Assembly (NCBI GenBank): GCA_963693315.1
Contig: OY856188.1
Coordinates: forward strand, 202,493,602 to 202,557,601
From: Diogma glabrata
Lineage: Eukaryota > Arthropoda > Insecta > Diptera > Cylindrotomidae
DNA: 64,000 bases
Direction: 5' to 3'
Position 1 is the stretch's first letter. The number at the start of each line of letters is the position of its first letter. This document shows, in pieces, positions 10,546 through 22,098 of this stretch. The notes below the pieces were generated by a model, which did not search any database, was not told where the DNA came from, and worked only from the letters and a program-made list of their open reading frames with translations. The position numbers and the translations under genes were made by a program.

Positions 10546-11107
10546 TTTTTATCCTAGCGAAGAACGCTGTTCAAAAATTGGGTGTTTTAGGACAACGACG
10601 TTTTTCAATAGCAAACAGCTTCTTTTAATATACAAATATTTTATACGTCCCTGCATGGAGTGTTGTTCTCACATATGGGGTGGAGCATACTTATGTGGTT
10701 TGAAGTATCTTGATTCTGTGCAGCGGAGAGCAGTTAGATTAGTTGATAACTCAAATCTTACTAATGACCTTGATTCCTTGCAGCATAAAAGAAATGTTAG
10801 TTATTTGACAATTTTCTACAAATATATCATGGATGAAGGGGATTCTGAAGAGATCAAATCGATTTTGTCTAAGTCTGCAAGCCTATCGCGTCATCCCAGA
10901 GCATCGGTAGCGACCCATCCTTTTACGGTTCAAATAATTAGATGTGAAACTGTAGCAGTCTAGCGCGACTTTTTCAAAGGAGTCTCTCATCTCTGGAGCT
11001 CGTTACCTTCGTGGGTTTTCCTGATAATTTTAACCCTCAAAAGTTTCAAGTCGGCATTCATAAATTTCTCAAAAAAACTTATTTCTCAATCGATCCTAAT
11101 CCTTAGT
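10546..11107 (+). pseudogene. C-terminal fragment of a non-LTR retrotransposon polymerase
   Basis: The frame at 10546-10962 encodes IRPCMECCSHIWGGA, LDSVQRRAVRLVDN and SLQHKRNVSYLTIFYKY, the classic post-RT region of Jockey/CR1-like polymerases. A TAG at 10961-10963 and a one-base deletion near 11018 break it. The remaining codons (WSSLPSWVF, then PDNFNPQKFQVGIHKFL) complete the family's C-terminus to a TAG at about 11107. There is no catalytic domain. Confidence 0.8.
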
Positions 11108-13463
<2,356 letters not shown>

Positions 13464-15119
13464 TCATGAATAGGAATATCTATACATAAACGCTCGCATT
13501 CGAACAAAATAAATTAAACTCGAATGTATTACCATTATTTGAACCTTGACTTTAACTTCAACCACATTCCATTGTCTGGTGTGGATGGATGCGTTTTGTT
13601 TTCCACATTTAGCTGGAATTTCCGTTTTATTACAAACTTCAAACGTAAAATTTAACAAAAGATTATAAAAAACTGTTTTTATTTCCATCAAAGCAAATCT
13701 TGATCCAATACAATTTCGGTAACCCATTCCAAATGGCAAATATGCTAATGGATTAATCTCGTGTTTTCTTTCATCACTAAATCGCTCCGGATCGAATTTT
13801 TCTGGATTTGGATAGTATTTTGGATCATGATGTATGCCATAGATTGATATCCACAGAATATCTAATTCTTTGAAATATAAATTTTGGTCTTCGTATTTCA
13901 TATCGAAACTTTTATTACATACTCGATCAGTGAACGGAACAGGTGGCCATTTTCTTAATGCTTCAGAAACAAATTGATCTAAATATTTCATTTTTATTGT
14001 TGTATCATAATCAATCGGTTTTCCCATCAGATTTTGATTAACCTCATCGATTTCTTTACAAAGCTTCTGTTGAATGTCTGGACTAACAGCTGCTTCATAT
14101 GCCATGAACGTCAATGCAGTGGAAACTGTTTCAAATCCTGCCATAAAGAATATTAAACATTGAGCAATAACTTCTTCATCGGTCAATTGCTCTACTATGT
14201 GATGCGTTTTTTCATCTTCATATTCCTCAACAACAGAAAACTCTTCAATTCTATCCTTTTCGCCTGTGTGTTTTAATTTGCCTTGCTTTGCTATCATCAA
14301 TAAATTTATTAGATCTGGTCGTACAATATTCTTCTCTTCTCGAATTTTCATAGCCTCCAAAATAACTTTACGAAAATAAAATTGTTCGAATTTGCTTAGA
14401 AAAGTGATTTTAAAAAATTTCATGATCCGTGGAGCATACAGAAATCCAATAAATTTCAAAAATATTGGAAGTTTTTCAAAATTTGTAAGTATACTACCCA
14501 TTTTTATGAATTCGTTATCTGGATGTTTGATTGAATTGATTTCAAGTCCAAAAGCACATGTTGCTATAATATCGTTTGAAAAACAAGTAAACAGATGTTT
14601 CATTTCGATTTCATCAAAAGTGTTATTTTTATCGTTATAAGCTTTAATCAAATCGCTTGTACATTTTAACATCAAAACAAACATCGACTTAATTTTACTT
14701 CCAGTAAACGCCGGACTTAATGTAGATCTCATGGTACGCCATCTTTCACCTTTTAATGCAGGCAATGTTTTTCCAAAAAATGGATCAATACCTGCCAGTG
14801 CAACAAATCGATGATCTTGAAAATTATCGAAATGTTTTATGGTTAATTGTTTTATTAATTCAGGATCTCTCACAATGTAGCCAGGACGAGTTTGAACAAA
14901 AAATCCATACAGTTTTTCTTCGGGAAATTTTTTGTAAAAATCATTGTGTAATTCGGGTTTCGATTTTCTCTTTAAAACAACTGACATTGTGTTACCAAAC
15001 CAAGGTTTAGGTTTTAAATATTTAACGTTCTTATCGATAAAATAATTTTCATTTTTTTTGCCTCGTTGGATTATCAAGAAGGTCAACAGAACAATTACCA
15101 AAAGAACTAAGGCAATCAT
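13464..15119 (-). CDS. Cytochrome P450, CYP9-like, with a frameshifted C-terminus
   Basis: This is a 551-codon frame starting at the ATG at 15119, preceded by a splice acceptor at 15134-15135. It has the ER anchor, WRTMR, AGFET in helix I (Glu for the usual Asp, a common tolerated variant), EALR, PERF and the haem loop PFGMGYRNCIGSRF with Cys near residue 470. It matches its paralogues until KCG, where one extra base shifts the frame. The family ending (TPDNGMWL...) is replaced by about 45 unrelated residues. Downstream bases still encode the normal tail in another frame, so the shift is recent or a sequencing error. Loss of the last beta-strand segment could impair folding, but the catalytic core is whole. 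I call it a probable gene of uncertain activity. Confidence 0.85.
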   Translation of the reverse strand: MIALVLLVIVLLTFLIIQRGKKNENYFIDKNVKYLKPKPWFGNTMSVVLKRKSKPELHNDFYKKFPEEKLYGFFVQTRPGYIVRDPELIKQLTIKHFDNFQDHRFVALAGIDPFFGKTLPALKGERWRTMRSTLSPAFTGSKIKSMFVLMLKCTSDLIKAYNDKNNTFDEIEMKHLFTCFSNDIIATCAFGLEINSIKHPDNEFIKMGSILTNFEKLPIFLKFIGFLYAPRIMKFFKITFLSKFEQFYFRKVILEAMKIREEKNIVRPDLINLLMIAKQGKLKHTGEKDRIEEFSVVEEYEDEKTHHIVEQLTDEEVIAQCLIFFMAGFETVSTALTFMAYEAAVSPDIQQKLCKEIDEVNQNLMGKPIDYDTTIKMKYLDQFVSEALRKWPPVPFTDRVCNKSFDMKYEDQNLYFKELDILWISIYGIHHDPKYYPNPEKFDPERFSDERKHEINPLAYLPFGMGYRNCIGSRFALMEIKTVFYNLLLNFTFEVCNKTEIPAKCGKQNASIHTRQWNVVEVKVKVQIMVIHSSLIYFVRMRAFMYRYSYS

Positions 15120-15133
15120 GATTTATTTGTCAG

Positions 15134-15149
15134 CTAGAATAAAAACAAA
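15134..15149 (-). promoter_or_regulatory. 3' splice site of a 5'UTR intron
   Basis: Minus-strand TTTGTTTTTATTCTAG is followed by CTGACAAATAAATC and the ATG. The acceptor and the CTGACAAA exon start are shared with the 38.4 kb P450. Confidence 0.6.
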
Positions 15150-15257
15150 AATTGTTATTTGTATGCTCAAATTTAGTGGTAAACAAATATTCAAGTTAAA
15201 ACAATTTTAAGAATTTAAAATCTTTAAATGTTTGAATAAAAGAAGACTAATGACATA

Positions 15258-15403
15258 GTGTATTCTTTTCGGCTGTACCGAACAAATTTCAGTACAGTTC
15301 CAACACCGAATTATTTTTTTATGTATTGAAATTCATTCCAAACGAATACAAAACTCGATAATTCGGTGTTGGAACTTGTTCGGTACAGCCGAAAAGAATA
15401 CAC
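15258..15403. mobile_element. Palindromic MITE, copy 1 (Tc1/mariner-like)
   Basis: A 146-bp near-palindrome starts GTGTATTCTTTTCGGCTGTA and ends with its complement. A TA precedes it (15256-15257); the right TA is mutated. The sister copy at 16170-16313 has TA on both sides. Confidence 0.85.
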
Positions 15404-16169
15404 GTGTTCAAAAACAAATTGAAAACAAAATGTTGATATTTTGTTGAAATTAGAAAGAATTATTCTATCAGAAACTTATTGGTCAACGGTGTACATGGTA
15501 TATAGATACTGGAAAAAAATTACCATATAAAACACCAAATTAAGAATTTCGAGTATTTTATTTATTCGGTTGGTATATATGTATACCTTTTATCTCCAAT
15601 ACACCTTAAGATATTCTGCTTTAATTCTAACTTTAATCTCGTTGTGTATAAATAAACTAAAACATATAACAACCATTTTACAATTTGTTTATAAAAACTA
15701 CAGATAGTTAGTATTAAATCGAATTTCAGACTCCCCGAGGTTTAAGACTTAACCATTAACTATCTGTTGAATTATTATATTATTTTTAATAGAATATTTA
15801 TAAAAATTGAAATTTTTGCCACTATAGAAAATCATTGTTGAGGTGTTGTGTATGAAATTTTTTTTAAATAACTATATCTTGTAAACCAGAAACATCATAA
15901 AATTTTTGGTAGAACAATAGTTTTTTGTTTTTGATCGAGCTTAAATGCACTAAAAAATTGAAAAAGATGAGCGCAATCAATTCAAATCAATTGTTTTACA
16001 AATAAACTTTATTGATAAAAAAAAATTATCTAAAATTGATTAAATTCACCATATACTCACAGATTATTCTGCAATCAATGATTAGTTTTTTTATTCAAAA
16101 AAATCTGCTTTAATTTTAATTCACATTTATCTGGTTGTTGCAAACAAAAAAGCTAATATCAATTTAATA
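15404..16169. other. AT-rich spacer between two copies of the same MITE
   Basis: No coding sequence or repeat boundary is recognised. It includes the upstream region of the 13.5 kb P450, so the promoter or first exon of that gene may lie here. Confidence 0.4.
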
Positions 16170-16313
16170 GTGTATTCTTTTCGGCTGTACTGAACAAATT
16201 TCAGTACAGTTCCAACACCGAATTATTTTTTTGTATTGAAATTCATTCCAAAAGAATACAAAATTCGAAAATTCGGTTGTTGAACTTGTTCGGTACAGCT
16301 GAACAGAATACAC
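16170..16313. mobile_element. Palindromic MITE, copy 2 (Tc1/mariner-like)
   Basis: A 144-bp copy of the element at 15258-15403, in the same orientation and highly similar, including the central ATTCATTCCAAA segment. It is flanked by TA at 16168-16169 and 16314-16315, the target duplication of Tc1/mariner-type elements. Confidence 0.87.
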
Positions 16314-17219
16314 TATAAATTACCTAATACTAATCAAACTAATACTTTGATAATTCTGACTAATTTCGAGACAGTTGATCAAAATAGAGCAGAATAACAA
16401 AATATATAGAACTATATATACAAATATGGCAAAGCCAAATAAGTATGTATAATGTTTGATTTGCATATAACTTTTGTTGGTTTTTTACATAGTTTTACAT
16501 AGTTTTGATACATAAACTTTGGTCTTGGCTCGAGAAAATGTGCATTTAATATCTAAATGTTTTTTTAGTAAATGTTTGATCATATGTTATTGTTCCTATA
16601 TGCTTGGATATAGGTGAGTTTCAAATAAAATTTCCATATAAAACCGGTCGTTCATAAAAGTTAAACTTCGCTCGTATTGCACGAATTTTTTAGAGTTTTA
16701 AAAATCAATCATAGAGATAAATGCAGAACTTCTAACCATTATTCGTGAATAATGTTCGTTTTAAGCCTGAATATTAAAGCTTATCCATTATTTTGCATGT
16801 TAGTAAGAATGTTACTGAACTGTTGCTTTAGTCAACCAACGATTGACTAATCTGAAAAGTTATAATCGGAAAAAACCATACACCAGTATGGCAGCATATC
16901 ACAGAGCATTGTCATGTAGAAAAACCATTTGGTCGTGTCTCTTCTGGTATTGAAATTTATTTATGCTTGGCTGGAAGATATGAATTGTAGTCGGTAGATT
17001 TCTCCCGTAACGGGTTCGTTGAGACTGACCACAACCTCTTGTCACTGTTATCTTTGAAGCATCCAAACCAATCTCTGTTTGTTAAAGTTTGTTCACTGCA
17101 ACAATAGTATATCATTTATCTACAATTTTGTTTTAAAAATTTAATGAAGTCGAATTCTCCAAGTAATGAAGTCAACTCAGCACAAAATTTGACCCTATTG
17201 TGACGATAAGGGAGTATGT
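16314..17219. other. Intergenic sequence, no recognised feature
   Basis: No supported gene. Slightly less AT-rich at 16960-17080, but no convincing protein similarity was recognised in any frame. Confidence 0.4.
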
Positions 17220-17640
17220 AACGACGGACTATTTTTAATTTTTACTTCGGTCTGAAAGACCTAAGTATTACATTCATGAGCTCAAAGTCAAATTCTTACC
17301 TCCTTTTTTTTGGCATTTCTCGACGTTTTGGGACCTACTGATTCTAAAAAAGCAAAAAAAATGCGTGTCTGTCTGTCGGCCGTCCGTCACAACCGACGAA
17401 ATCTAGAGAACCGCTGGACGGATTTCAAAATTTTTTTTCTTAAAATAAGTTTACTCAATGGGAAGGGCCGAAAAGACGATGTATTTGATTACTATACCAG
17501 AAGGGTATCAAAAAAATCGTCAAGTGTGTCAGTACAAGGAAATTTGCATATTTTTTGCTTAAAAAACGTTTATTTTAAGTGATTAAGAGTAGAAACATTG
17601 AATTTGGAGAAATCTTTATGGTCGGGATTGGTATGTGAGA
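17220..17640 (+). repeat. Dispersed repeat shared with 52.5-53.0 kb
   Basis: The block containing CTCGACGTTTTGGGACCTAC, the TCTGTCTGTCGGCCGTCCGT stretch and TTGCTTAAAAAACGTT recurs in opposite orientation at about 52480-52990. There it forms the core of a palindromic element. Here the flanking palindrome arms are absent. Confidence 0.7.
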
Positions 17641-17654
17641 CCAAAATCTAGATT

Positions 17655-18020
17655 ATTGCATTATAAGTTTGTCAAAAAAATGTTGTCAAGTGTGTCAAAA
17701 AATAGATTGTTATTTATTTTTTTACCCAATTTTTTGGTAAAACACAAAAGTAATTTTTGTTTGAAATTAAATTTTATTATTACTATTGAGAATTATGGCA
17801 TTATAAGTTTGTCAAAAAAATGTTGTCAAGTGTGTCAAAAGGAAGATTTTTATTTATTTTTTTACCCAATGTTTTGGAAAATAATAAAGTTAATTATTTG
17901 ATTGAAATGAAATTTTATTATTATTATTGAGAATTATGGCATTATAAGTTTGTCAAAAACATAATGTCAAGTGTGTCAAAAAACAATTTCATTTATTTTT
18001 TTAGCCAATTTTTTGGAAAA
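17655..18020 (+). repeat. Tandem repeat, ~141-bp unit, about 2.5 copies
   Basis: Units begin TTATAAGTTTGTCAAAAA at 17661, 17801 and 17942, each followed by TGTCAAGTGTGTCAAAA and an AT-rich stretch ending GAGAATTATGGCA. Variation between units rules out a recent expansion. Confidence 0.9.
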
Positions 18021-18059
18021 AAAATGTAGCTGTTTTATGACGTAAATGTAATTGAAAAG

Positions 18060-18445
18060 AAATTGGACATGGAAATTTTTGAATTTGTTATAGTTTTTGA
18101 AATATTTTTGGAATTTTGAAAAAAGTTTGAATGATCAAATCAAAAATAATTTTCTAATAATTTTTGCAATATTTTTAAAATTTTAGAAAAATTTTGAATT
18201 TTTAAGAATTTTTGGAATATTATTGGAATTTAGGAAAAGTTTAAATCTTTGATTTTATTCTAATTCTTGGAATTTTGAAAAAAGTTTCAATTTTTGTTTT
18301 TGTTATAATTTTTGCAATATTTTTAGAATTTTTGAAAAAATTTTAATCTTTGATTTTGTAATAATTTTTGGAATATTTTTAGAATTTTGAAAAAAGTTTG
18401 AATTTTATTTAATTTTTACAATATTTTTGGAATTTTAAAAGAAAT
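18060..18445. repeat. Degenerate AT-rich tandem repeat
   Basis: Reiterations of AATTTTTGGAATATTTTTAGAATTTTGAAAAAAGTTTGAA with a unit of roughly 55-70 bp and considerable drift. Confidence 0.7.
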
Positions 18446-18840
18446 ATGAATTTGTCATTTTGAAATATTTCCTCGAAATGCTAAATGAAGAGGTTTTTGA
18501 GTAGTTTGCTGAGTGTATCATCTTTTCACTAATTTATGTTAATTTACGATCTGTTATAATTTTCCGGCAACGTATTGATATTTTGTGTTAGTTTTGTAAT
18601 AAATTTGTAAACAGAGATAACAAAATACTTATACTTCAACAAAGAGTTATGTTTGATATACACCGCTACCCAAAACTAAAATCCATGTCCTCATAAAAGT
18701 TTTTTGCCGAAAACTATATCAAAATCCTTAACCCAGACTTAAGTCTTGGTATCTCAGAGCTTGAGATTTCATCCCCTCCATATTTTTTGCTCTAAAATAA
18801 TAATATTGAAGCTGAGAGAATGAAGCTAATCAAACTTGCA
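18446..18840. other. AT-rich sequence 5' of a truncated retrotransposon
   Basis: No gene recognised; it ends where the retrotransposon linker region begins. Confidence 0.4.
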
Positions 18841-18854
18841 GTAATTTTTGTAGA

Positions 18855-20707
18855 ATTTTTTTAGATCTTTTGAATAAATATGTACCTTTGAAAATCATAA
18901 CAAATCTTACATGTCCTACTCATTTTGATAAATGTTTAAGAATGTTGCGAAGCAAACGTAATAAAGCATATAGAAAGTATAAAAGGACAGGGAAGGATTC
19001 GGTTACGAAGCATTCATTGGTCTTAGTGAAAAATTTAAATTGGATGAAATCCATGCATTCAACTTACATAAGGAGAAAATTGCATTACAAATGACTGAAA
19101 ATCCTAAAATGTTTTGGAATTTTATAAATGATAAGAGAAATATTTCTGGTTTTCCATCTGTTATGAATTTTCAAAACGAAACTTCTTCATGTTCCAAAGG
19201 AATTTCTGATTTGTTTGCTAAGCATTTCCAATTAGTGTACCAACCGAGAATTAACTTCAATGTGAATAACTTTAATCACATCGAAAATTCTGAGGGTGAG
19301 GTCCCTAACAAAGGGTCAGGTCCTGATGCAATTACTCCTAAGCTTCTTAAACTTTTGAATCATAATATTTCAACTCATCTTCATACCATTTTCAACTGTT
19401 CACTTAGTTCTGGTGTGTTTCCTGAAAATTGGAAATCTTCTTATATTGTACCAATTTTTAAGAGCGGTATTAAATCTGATGTATCAAATTATAGAGGAAT
19501 TGCCATTCTATCAGCAATTCCTAAATTATTTGAATCCATGGTTGTAAACAAATTGTACGATGAAGTGAGACATATTATAAGTCCTTATCAGCATGGTTTT
19601 GTTCGTGGAAAATCAACAGCTACAAACTTGGCTGAATTTACTTTTTTCGTAAGAATGAATTTGGCTGATGGCAAACAAATTGATACAGTTTATACAGATT
19701 TTGCTAAAGCATTTGATCGTGTTGATCATGAGATATTACTGTTCAAGCTTCATAAATATGGAATTAGAGGACAAATTTATGACTGGTTGAAATCTTATTT
19801 GACAGGTAGATCTCAGCAAGCGAAAGTTTTGGGTAATCTTTCAAATTCTATTGATGTATCATCTGGAGTACCTCAGGGCAGTCATTTAGGTCCACTGTTA
19901 TTTCTTTTATTTATTAATGACTTGACTTTTCTTTTAAATGGAGTTGGATATAATCTTTATGCAGACGACCTTAAACTATATAAAGTTATTGAAAATACCC
20001 ATGATACCTTTGGTCTACAAAATAACATTGACATAGTTGTTAAATGGTGTAATGAAAACGGTATGTCTTTAAATGTGAAGAAATGTTCTAGTATATCCTT
20101 TTCTAAAGTAAAAGTTACTTCTCTTTCAGATTCTTGTATCATTGGTGAACTGATTCCCAGGACGTCATTAGTTCGGGATCTTGGTGTACTTTTAGATACA
20201 AAAGTCACATTTGCGCAACATCTTGATAAGACTTGCTCTAGAGGACATTCCTTACTTGGTTTCATTAAACGAAGGGCTAAAGAATTTGATGATATATTTC
20301 TAACTAAGACTTTATACTGTTTATTGGTGTTACCTACACTTGAATACGCGAGCATTATTTGGTCTCCTTTTAGGAAAGACCATATTAAACGTATTGAATC
20401 TGTTCAGAAGCAATTTTTGATATTCGCACTAAAAAGTTTGGGACTCAAAGGATTTCACCTACCTTCTGATAAGAGTAGACTGTTGCTTTTGAATATGATT
20501 TCTTTAGAAGACCGTCGTGAATTATCATCAACTCTCTTTGACTTTGATTTGTTAACAAGCAATATTCAGTGTATTGATATGTGCAATGCACTGGTATTGA
20601 ATGAAAATATTTATGGCTTAAGATCTCGTCGTTTGTTAGTTGAACGCATTTCCAATACTGATTATAAGTATTTCGATTATATTAGTGAACATATTCGTAA
20701 ATCGTAA
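18855..20707 (+). pseudogene. 5'-truncated non-LTR retrotransposon polymerase (Jockey/CR1-like)
   Basis: The reading frame begins inside the endonuclease-RT linker (18870-19090), shifts near 19040, then runs as a long RT frame to TAA at 20707. RT signatures in order: GSGPDAITPKLLK, IVPIFKSG, NYRGIAILS, QHGFVRGKSTATNL, YTDFAKAFDRVDHE, SSGVPQGSHLGPLLF and the catalytic YADD. The post-RT domain is present through LRSRRLL. There is no endonuclease domain or ORF1, so this copy is 5' truncated and, with its frameshift, not autonomous. The intact YADD and long frame indicate a fairly young insertion. A 3'UTR leads to an AAATAAATAAAT tail at about 20910-20922. Confidence 0.92.
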
Positions 20708-21469
20708 TTAAAAACAAACGTTGTCATCTTTTAACTACTAATATGAGCAGGACATGTTTTAAAAATAGTTTATTAAGAATTTTTAAAACGGTATCGTTTG
20801 ATTCTTTTCTTTTTCTGTTGTTATTTTTTAATATGTATTAAAATTTTAGATTTATTTTAGTTATTAAGTGTTAGATTTTAGTAATTTCTCTGTACTGTCT
20901 TAATTTGACTAAATAAATAAATGAGCAATTTCACGAAGATTCAACAACGTTTTGAGTTGACCACTTTTAATTTTGATTATTTTTTGTTTATAGATAGTCT
21001 TTGATAAATAAAAAATACAAGTTCTCTTAGAATTTTTTTTTTCGACCAGGGGTCTTCACAGTGTGCCCCTCAATTTTTTGTTATTTTGTGATGTGAGTGC
21101 ATTTTGACGAGCGATTGTAGAAAAACTACTGAATCGATTTTCATAAATGATATGTCGTTGAATAGGTATTAGAACAAAGTTTTTAAAAATGTACACTGTT
21201 AATTTTTTGAAATAATTTTTAACGGTGTAACATAAGAAAAAAACGGTGTAATTGAAAAAAAGATGGCATAGGCTCTTTTTTTTTTTTTTTTTTTTTAACT
21301 AAATTGAAGCTTATTTTATATCTAACCACTTGTGAAAGTTGAGGACACGCGTTATTTTTTGTTTTAAAGATAAAATTCGTTGTGCATATGACTGTCGGGA
21401 ATCAGTTTTTTTTGTTCTGAAGGAAAATTATAAAAATGGCGTTATAAACTAAGAGATTTTTTTTTTATG

Positions 21470-21905
21470 TTAAATATCAAATATTTTATTATTAGATGAA
21501 CTTTTTAAAATATTATAAAAATTATATATGTAGTACAATAAATAAAATAAATACAATTGTTAAAAATGATTTACTTATTTTACAAACTGAAGTTTCTTTT
21601 GAATAGGAAAGCACTTCTGCAATTATTTTCTTTGTATTAGATGGCATAAAAAATGAAATGTTTATTTATCACTTTTAGTAATCACTTGTCACTCTTATAA
21701 AAAATAATTTGACAGTCTTGACTGCAAACAAAAAAGCCGTATAAACAACTAAATCTATTTAGGAACTTTTGACTGGAGAAGTATTATGTTCGTATTATGT
21801 TATTATGGAATCATAAAGTAAAAGATTGTTTTTCAACATTAAATTACAAATATTTTATTATTGAATAAACTTTTTAAAATATCATACAAATTATATATGT
21901 GAAAA
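21470..21905. repeat. Direct repeat of ~75 bp inside the long-TIR element
   Basis: The sequence AAATATTTTATTATT...GAACTTTTTAAAATAT...ATTATATATGT occurs at 21470-21545 and again at 21835-21905 in the same orientation, bracketing one transposase remnant. Confidence 0.7.
21560..21700 (-). pseudogene. C-terminal remnant of the long-TIR transposon protein
   Basis: The minus strand reads ISFFMPSNTKKIIAEVLSYS then KETSVCKISK, parallel to FHSFVPVYTKTINAKMFSNS and KETFECKISK at 27076-27180. It is a second copy of the last ~35 residues of the same protein. Confidence 0.7.
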
Positions 21906-22098
21906 TAAATATAGTTATTTATTTATTTTTTATTTATTTATTCACACATGTATATACTAACATACAGACACAAGTCCAATTACATGTTAGCATTAATTAC
22001 TAAAAATTAAACAAATATACATAAATAACTTATAAAACGTACAAAATAGTAAATACAACAAAAAAAAAAAAAAAAAAAAATTACTTTATATATTCAAA

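Noticed and set aside
17310..17901. Two small plus-strand frames (90 and 88 codons)
   Set aside because: They fall in the dispersed repeat and the 141-bp tandem repeat; composition is that of repeat DNA.
17655..18020. Possible CRISPR-like array because of regularly spaced repeats
   Set aside because: Units of ~141 bp are similar throughout with no unique spacers, and the genome is eukaryotic.
19957..20355. 132-codon frame antisense to the reverse transcriptase
   Set aside because: It mirrors the RT coding strand, has no recognisable motif and no start context; a shadow of the real gene.
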